Of a stretch of DNA of 64,000 nt, positions 58,089 through 64,000 are shown one piece after another. Each line of letters starts with the position of its first letter. Position 1 is the stretch's first letter. Below the pieces are notes generated by a model that was not told where the DNA came from, did no database searches, and worked only from the letters and a program-made list of their open reading frames with translations. Source of the DNA: an uncultured Lactobacillus sp. (GTDB taxonomy: Bacteria > Bacillota > Bacilli > Lactobacillales > Lactobacillaceae); the NCBI GenBank assembly GCA_946477855.1, contig CAMKZU010000004.1, positions 1-64,000 on the forward strand. Direction: 5' to 3'. The position numbers and the translations under genes were made by a program.

Positions 58089-59249
58089 CTAATCAGTAAT
58101 TACAAATGGAAAGATTAGGTAGCCACCAGCACCTGAATTACCTTTGAAGTTGATAGTCATATATCCTTTGTATCCAACAGGAAGACCCGAAAGATCCCAG
58201 ACAACGTGTTGACCATCAGCAGTTACTTGTCCTGCATTGTCCTTCCATTTGCTGAGATATGCTGAAGCAAAATGATCCTCATTATCATCATTGGCGATCC
58301 TGATAGTCATTTGGCTGCCATCCACATCGATAAAAGGTGGGTAAGTTACCGTAATATATGGTGTTTTTTGTGAAACTCCGAGTGTATTATAAGCACCAGC
58401 TTGATAGTAAGCACTTAGAATGCCATTTTTACGAAGGTTTTCATCAGAACCTAAAGGTGAGAAGTCTGTAATAGCATTATATGAAATCGAGCAATCATAC
58501 AATTTTGGTTTATTAGCCAATGCAGAAATGTCCCTAATTTGACATTGTTGTAATACTACACTACTCAAATTGTTTAAATCTTTTAATGCACTTATATCAT
58601 AAAGAGTGCTGTAAGCTAGTGCAGTTCCATAATACCTTAGGTTAAGATCAATGCTTGGTGATAAATTAATTGACTCTAATTTAGTTGCATATTGTAAGCC
58701 TTCTAAAGATTGAATATTCATGTAAGCTAAATAGTAATACGGATCTTCTTCAGCATGGTTAACATCCAAGTTAAGACTGGTCATGTTAGCCAAGTCGTCT
58801 TTAGTAACTTTAGCTACACCAGTTTCTGAATCATCAGAATATAAGCTGTAAGCAATAACTTTTTGCAAGTTTTGATCTGGCATCCAGTCATCAATTGATT
58901 CGCTTTCTTTAGTAGTCACTTTAGCTGGTGCGCTAGTTGTATTAGCTTGAGTTTGGGTGTTAATTTTACCAGATTCTTCATCTTTGTTCACATCAGTATT
59001 GGATTCTGCAACGTTGTTGCTAGGCTTGTCTTTAGTAGCTTTATAATCAGCTTTTTTATTAAATGAAACAAAACCTGTCTTGTCATTAGCAGTTTTTGTA
59101 TTTAAGCTTTGCGCAGCCAGTGTGCTTCCAGATACGCTGTCAGCTTTAACTGCATGTGGGCCACCAACAACTAGTGCCAGTGCGGCAGCAGTAATTCCAC
59201 TAAATAGCAATTTCTTGCTTTGTTTACTTAGTTCTATGTGTTTATTCAT
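58089..59249 (-). CDS. Secreted internalin-like LRR protein without wall anchor
   Basis: Signal peptide KKLLFSGITAAALALVVGGPHAVKA; LKDLNNLSSVVLQQCQIRDISALANKPKLYDCSISYNAITDFSPL; ends ...IFPFVITD with no anchor. Confidence 0.8.
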   Translation of the reverse strand: MNKHIELSKQSKKLLFSGITAAALALVVGGPHAVKADSVSGSTLAAQSLNTKTANDKTGFVSFNKKADYKATKDKPSNNVAESNTDVNKDEESGKINTQTQANTTSAPAKVTTKESESIDDWMPDQNLQKVIAYSLYSDDSETGVAKVTKDDLANMTSLNLDVNHAEEDPYYYLAYMNIQSLEGLQYATKLESINLSPSIDLNLRYYGTALAYSTLYDISALKDLNNLSSVVLQQCQIRDISALANKPKLYDCSISYNAITDFSPLGSDENLRKNGILSAYYQAGAYNTLGVSQKTPYITVTYPPFIDVDGSQMTIRIANDDNEDHFASAYLSKWKDNAGQVTADGQHVVWDLSGLPVGYKGYMTINFKGNSGAGGYLIFPFVITD

Positions 59250-59361
59250 AATTTTTACCTCTTAAATTATTAACCAATAACAATTTACACTATCATTGTA
59301 TATCCATAATATAATAATTTCAAGATGTAACAACTATACTTTTCTAAAATAGTATATAAAA

Positions 59362-59405
59362 ATACACTCAATAGAGTGCATTTATACTTTGATTGAGTGT
59401 AATTT
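59362..59405 (-). terminator. Intrinsic terminator
   Basis: TACACTCAAT...ATTGAGTGTA. Confidence 0.65.
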
Positions 59406-61274
59406 TTATTTTCTATTCTTTTTGTTATAGTATATTAGCGTTAATCCTAAAATGCTAAACAACGATGCTAAACCTAGTATTAACAACAAAAACTGCCACT
59501 TCTTTTTTGCTTTTGTATGCGACTGCTGGGCTTTTTTCTTCCTATTATTAAGTGTTTTTATCTTATTAGTTAGATGATGGTATGACCTGTTTTTATATTT
59601 TGGTAAAGGTTTGTTATTAGCCACTTTTTTATTGCCGATAATATCCTTAGTATAAATATAGGTCAATTTCTGTGGCTTTTCCTTAAGGGTAATTGCTGTG
59701 GTATTTAGCTCGCTTTTAGTACTTAATCCGTTTAAATTTTTGGATTGAATAGTGTACCCCGGTAACTTTAATGTATGAACCATTTGCTGATCATTAACAT
59801 AGCCACTTAGTATTTCATCCGGAGCCACTTTTTGGCCCTCAATGTCTTGATAATGAACAATCACATTCGAAACCTTTTGCCTATTATAATAGAAGGTAAT
59901 TTCCTGTGGCTGATTATTTAGTAAAATAGCAACGCTGCCAGGATGATGAGAAATACCATTATGATCAATTTGATAACGACTAGGAGTATAACCTGAAATT
60001 TCCTGTGGCTTAACGATTTTTTGCTCACTAAAAACGCCGCTAATCATAGTTGCGGGAGCAATGGTCTTACCATTTTCGTCTTGGTAATGAACGGTAATAT
60101 CTGCTGCTTTATTACGGTTATAAAGCAAAAAAATGTCTTGCGGTTGGGCGGTAATAGTAGTGGTTAGTGAACCTTGATTTAATGGTGTTTTAACCCCATT
60201 GACCAATTTAGCTTCAATCGAATAACCGTTAAATGTAGGAACTGGAGCAGTACAGCTGTTATTAATATCACCATACAACTTTTGTTCACAAGCGATTGTA
60301 TTATCAGCATCATCTTTGAAATGGAAGGTAATAGGTTGTCCGCTAACAATTCTGAAGGGGATGACGTACCAGCCGGAAATCAATGGCTTTTGTGTAGCAC
60401 TATTACTATGAAACTTAATGGTCATTGCTGCATTGCTATCCGGCTTTAAGTTTGTAAGATCCCACGTCACAGTTTGCTTACCATTAACTTGCCCCACATG
60501 TTCGTCCCAATTGCTGCAATACTGCTTGATGTTGCATCTGGCGCCGATATGCTTCCCAGTTTCGATCTTGATCGGCATACTTGCACCATTAAGATCTAGC
60601 AACTGATAAGGTCCAGAGGTATAAGAAAATGTTCCAGCTGTGATATGTACCGGTTCAGCTATAATAATCTGCTTTTTCAGTTCAATACTGCCACTTGCAA
60701 GCAGTTGCTTATTTGCTTTTAACGGTGAAAAATCACTTATTGCGTTATATGACAGATTGAGTTGCATTAACTGCGGCTTATTTGCTAACGCAGAAATATC
60801 AGCAATGCTGCACATTTCTAAATTAACACGGGCTAGTTTTGTCAGGTTTTGCAGAGCCGAAATATCTATTAAGCTTGACCTGCTAAAAGTACGGTGGAGC
60901 CACTCATGATTAAGCTGCCGGTCAGGAGCAAGGTTAAGTTTAACTAGATTAGTTGCGTATTCTAACCCAGCCAGTGATTTAAGCTTTAAACGTGACTGAT
61001 ATTCTCTAGGGGAAATAACGTATTGTTTCCTGCCTTGAACTATAGTAGTTTCACTTTTTGCAATAAGATTAATTTCTGTTAAGTTGGCAAGGTCTTCTTT
61101 AGTAACTTGATCTAATTCCCGCCCTAAATTAGCAGCCACGATTTTTTGTAAGGCTCTATCAGGCATCCAATTGGAAATTGCGTTGGGGCCAATATCAAAA
61201 TCATAATTTTTAGTTTTTAGTTCAGGTTCAGATGCCTTTTCTGGGCTGGCAGAATTTTGATTTTTGGTCGTCAT
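59406..61274 (-). CDS. Internalin-like LRR protein with MucBP-like repeats and C-terminal TM, no signal peptide
   Basis: LQNLTKLARVNLEMCSIADISALANKPQLMQLNLSYNAISDFSPL; VHYQDENGKTIAPATMISGVF, VHYQDIEGQKVAPDEILSGYVND; C-term FLLLILGLASLFSILGLTLIYYNKKNRK. Confidence 0.85.
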   Translation of the reverse strand: MTTKNQNSASPEKASEPELKTKNYDFDIGPNAISNWMPDRALQKIVAANLGRELDQVTKEDLANLTEINLIAKSETTIVQGRKQYVISPREYQSRLKLKSLAGLEYATNLVKLNLAPDRQLNHEWLHRTFSRSSLIDISALQNLTKLARVNLEMCSIADISALANKPQLMQLNLSYNAISDFSPLKANKQLLASGSIELKKQIIIAEPVHITAGTFSYTSGPYQLLDLNGASMPIKIETGKHIGARCNIKQYCSNWDEHVGQVNGKQTVTWDLTNLKPDSNAAMTIKFHSNSATQKPLISGWYVIPFRIVSGQPITFHFKDDADNTIACEQKLYGDINNSCTAPVPTFNGYSIEAKLVNGVKTPLNQGSLTTTITAQPQDIFLLYNRNKAADITVHYQDENGKTIAPATMISGVFSEQKIVKPQEISGYTPSRYQIDHNGISHHPGSVAILLNNQPQEITFYYNRQKVSNVIVHYQDIEGQKVAPDEILSGYVNDQQMVHTLKLPGYTIQSKNLNGLSTKSELNTTAITLKEKPQKLTYIYTKDIIGNKKVANNKPLPKYKNRSYHHLTNKIKTLNNRKKKAQQSHTKAKKKWQFLLLILGLASLFSILGLTLIYYNKKNRK

Positions 61275-61521
61275 TAGTCATCATCTTCTTTACTGATTCA
61301 ATTAGCAGTAATTTAACATTTTTAATAGCGTTTACCTTTACGTAATAATGATTAAATAAAATTATTTATGTGAAAATCAAATATTAATATTAAGTATTAA
61401 AGTAACCGCAACCATATACTATCCTAATAATACCATCTTAACCCCAGTATAGCATGTATTTAAAAAGCTGACTATTTGAAATAAGTAATTTTATTACCTT
61501 ATATAACTGATGCTAAAGAGC

Positions 61522-62475
61522 CTATTTAAAAAGCCAGATACGAGCTAACCGCCAGAAAATAAATAATATAAAAATAATATTAAAGGTAATGATTACTGTT
61601 CTGATTAAAGTCATGTTTTGGAAAAATTTAGGCTGTGCTTCTGCACGTACTTTAGTAGTCTTTTGAACTGTTTTGCGCCCATTGCCAGTCGTAAGGGTCA
61701 CGTGTTTCTTTTTATTAGTTTGCTTTGGTTTAGCAATTAATTCGCTAGCCGCCAGATTATGCTTAGTAGCCTTCATTTTGCCGATTAAGTCGCCTTGTGC
61801 AACAGTGCGGTGCTGTCCATACCCATACTTAGAAGTATTGAAATCAGAACAGGTAATAAGGGTAATCATGCTCTTATCCTGCATGTTGTTTTCAACTTCA
61901 ACTTGTGTAGGTTTAATGGCAAAAGAAATTCTTTTAATTTTATAAGTATAAATATGGTGTAAATCTGTCACATAAATGAGGTCACCGGGATGTGCCAGAT
62001 GCAAATTATCTAAAACTGCAGGGCCGTATGAACCCATATAGTGTCCTGCAAGTACATAATTATTAGCACCGCCCATAACGCGATCGGGCAGGCAGGTAAC
62101 GACACCGTATTCCAAATTTTGATTTTGATCACCATAACCGGCAAAGAGAGGATTGTGAATATTAACAGCAGGAATAGCAATGCGACCTATAGCATAGGCC
62201 TTAATTTGCTTCGCTCTCAGAACGCTGGCTGCACTAACTGATTTGGTTTTGCTGGCGTCATAACTTGTTTTGCGTTTTTTATTTCTATCTGCTTTTTTTT
62301 GTGTTAAAGTGGTATTTGCTTTTTCCGCATTTTGCTGCACTACATAGGAGTTGCCAAATCCTGAACCGAAAAAAATTAAGGTAACTCCAATATAAAAAAG
62401 GGCACTTAAAAGAAAGACGCGTATTGTAGACCATACTCGGTCTTTTAATGAATGTTTTTGCTTTTTACTTGCCAT
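61522..62475 (-). CDS. Sortase with N- and C-terminal TM segments
   Basis: IGRIAIPAVNIHNPLFAG, YVLAGHYMGSYGPAVLDNL, MITLITCSDFNTSKYGYGQHRTVAQG catalytic H/C/R. Confidence 0.92.
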   Translation of the reverse strand: MASKKQKHSLKDRVWSTIRVFLLSALFYIGVTLIFFGSGFGNSYVVQQNAEKANTTLTQKKADRNKKRKTSYDASKTKSVSAASVLRAKQIKAYAIGRIAIPAVNIHNPLFAGYGDQNQNLEYGVVTCLPDRVMGGANNYVLAGHYMGSYGPAVLDNLHLAHPGDLIYVTDLHHIYTYKIKRISFAIKPTQVEVENNMQDKSMITLITCSDFNTSKYGYGQHRTVAQGDLIGKMKATKHNLAASELIAKPKQTNKKKHVTLTTGNGRKTVQKTTKVRAEAQPKFFQNMTLIRTVIITFNIIFILFIFWRLARIWLFK

Positions 62476-62635
62476 TGAATTGTTTTCCTTTAAACTTATA
62501 TAGTGCTTTCAGATACTATTTAAGTATAAATCGGTTTAAAGCACAATTATTTATCTTGAAAAGAAACACTTATAAAAAATAATCAAATAAGTATTGAGAT
62601 CGCTTTAATACTGATTTATAATGTAAGCGTAAGTA

Positions 62636-62708
62636 GTCGTGTTACTGATTCGATCAGGCATTAACCTATGAACAATACTTATTTCTGGTACTGTTTGTAG
62701 GTTTTTTT
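62636..62708 (+). promoter_or_regulatory. RAT antiterminator sequence + overlapping terminator upstream of licT-like gene
   Basis: GTGTTACTGATTCGATCAGGCATTAACCTA...TAGGTTTTTTT. Confidence 0.75.
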
Positions 62709-62731
62709 ATTGAAAAAAAGGAGTAAGTTGA

Positions 62732-63601
62732 GTGAAATTTATTAAGAATTTTAACAACAACGCTGCTTTAGTGTCAGATGAATCCGGAGTAGATTGGGTG
62801 GTGATTGGTAACGGGATTGGCTTTGGCAAAAAAGCAGGCGATCCCATTGATAAGGACAAAATTTCGCGTCGCTTTATCGCTGTCGAAAAGAACATTAAAA
62901 TGGTTGACAGTGTGAGAGATATTGATCAGCGAACATTGGCGTTGACTACTGCTGTGATTAATTTAGCGAGCCAAAAATTACAAATAACTTTTTCCGATTA
63001 TCAATTTTTGGTGTTAGCCGATCATATTGATTTTATGTTAACCCGAGCTGATGAAAATATTGAATTAGGCCAAGATACATTAGGCTGGGAAATGCAAAAA
63101 TTGTTTCCCAAGGAATATAACACAGCACAAGAGGCTCTTGAGTTAATAAAGAAAAAAACCAAGCTGGAATTTCCCAAAAGTGAAGTAGCTTATCTGACAT
63201 ATCACTTTATTAACGCTGGTTCTGGTCAAACCAAACTGCAGGATACAATTAAAATTACTAAGTTAATTCGCGGCGTAATTGATATTATCCAGTACCAATA
63301 TGGTATGCAGCTTGATAATGAATCATTCAACTTTAACCGTTTTATGACACATTTACGTGCTTTTATGGTGCGACACATGTGTGGTGAATGTGACAAGGAC
63401 TCTGGTAGTGAGCTTGATAATTCTTTAATTGAACTAATGAAGGTCAAATACCGAAAGGCATACGATACTGTCCAAAAAATCGACACGTACTTATACAATC
63501 AGGCAGGCTGGCAGTTGCAGCCTGATGATCAGGTATATTTAACCCTGCATGTTTGGCGGGTCACTCATAGGCAAGATGACAACCATTCAGAAAAGGGTTA
63601 A
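62732..63601 (+). CDS. BglG/LicT-family PRD transcription antiterminator
   Basis: CAT-RBD (FIKNFNNNAALVSDESGVDWVVIGNGIGFGKKAGDPID) and two PRDs. Confidence 0.94.
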   Translation: MKFIKNFNNNAALVSDESGVDWVVIGNGIGFGKKAGDPIDKDKISRRFIAVEKNIKMVDSVRDIDQRTLALTTAVINLASQKLQITFSDYQFLVLADHIDFMLTRADENIELGQDTLGWEMQKLFPKEYNTAQEALELIKKKTKLEFPKSEVAYLTYHFINAGSGQTKLQDTIKITKLIRGVIDIIQYQYGMQLDNESFNFNRFMTHLRAFMVRHMCGECDKDSGSELDNSLIELMKVKYRKAYDTVQKIDTYLYNQAGWQLQPDDQVYLTLHVWRVTHRQDDNHSEKG

Positions 63602-63633
63602 TTCTACCTTAATTTAATAATATTTAGTTTAAA

Positions 63634-63730
63634 CGGTGTGTTACTGTTTACAGGCATTAACCCGAGAACTTTAACTAGCAACCTGACAATTTATCTTGTT
63701 AAGGTGTTTCTTGAAGTTCCCGGGTTTTGA
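63634..63730 (+). promoter_or_regulatory. Second RAT + terminator between antiterminator and PTS gene
   Basis: GTGTTACTGTTTACAGGCATTAACCCGAGAACTT...AAGTTCCCGGGTTTTG. Confidence 0.75.

Positions 63731-64000
<270 letters not shown>

Overview
AT-rich, low-GC Firmicute chromosome segment. SLAP-type S-layer attachment domain, MucBP/LPXTG surface proteins, a TPP riboswitch and many PTS/LacI modules suggest a Lactobacillus; a host- or plant-associated lifestyle is inference only. Left part (0-20 kb): LytTR + LiaF-like pair, stand-alone GAPDH with divergent LysR, TPP-riboswitch thiMDE operon, a PTS (cellobiose type)/MupG-like/GH29 locus, an orphan GatD-like amidotransferase, glycerol kinase, MATE/amidohydrolase/membrane-LuxR locus. 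Middle (22-42 kb): an accessory sugar island with split transketolase + FGGY kinase divergent from a LacI regulator and an L-fucose/arabinose-isomerase-like protein, a ribose-type rbsKDACB operon, a LacI/MFS/DUF5060-type (apiosidase-like) glycoside hydrolase locus, a macrodomain protein, and a mannose-class PTS with a fused IIC-IID subunit plus transaldolase-like enzyme. Right part (45-62.5 kb): a ~17 kb minus-strand surface-adhesin locus of six leucine-rich-repeat proteins (four BspA/DUF285 type, two internalin-like), decayed SLAP-domain remnants and a sortase. The window ends in a RAT/LicT-type antiterminator and the start of a beta-glucoside PTS gene. Best candidates for something undescribed: (i) the split-transketolase/kinase/isomerase cluster, possibly a D-apiose-like branched-pentose pathway near an apiosidase-like GH; (ii) the modular LRR adhesin locus. 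All functional calls are by reading motifs in the translations; no database search was run.
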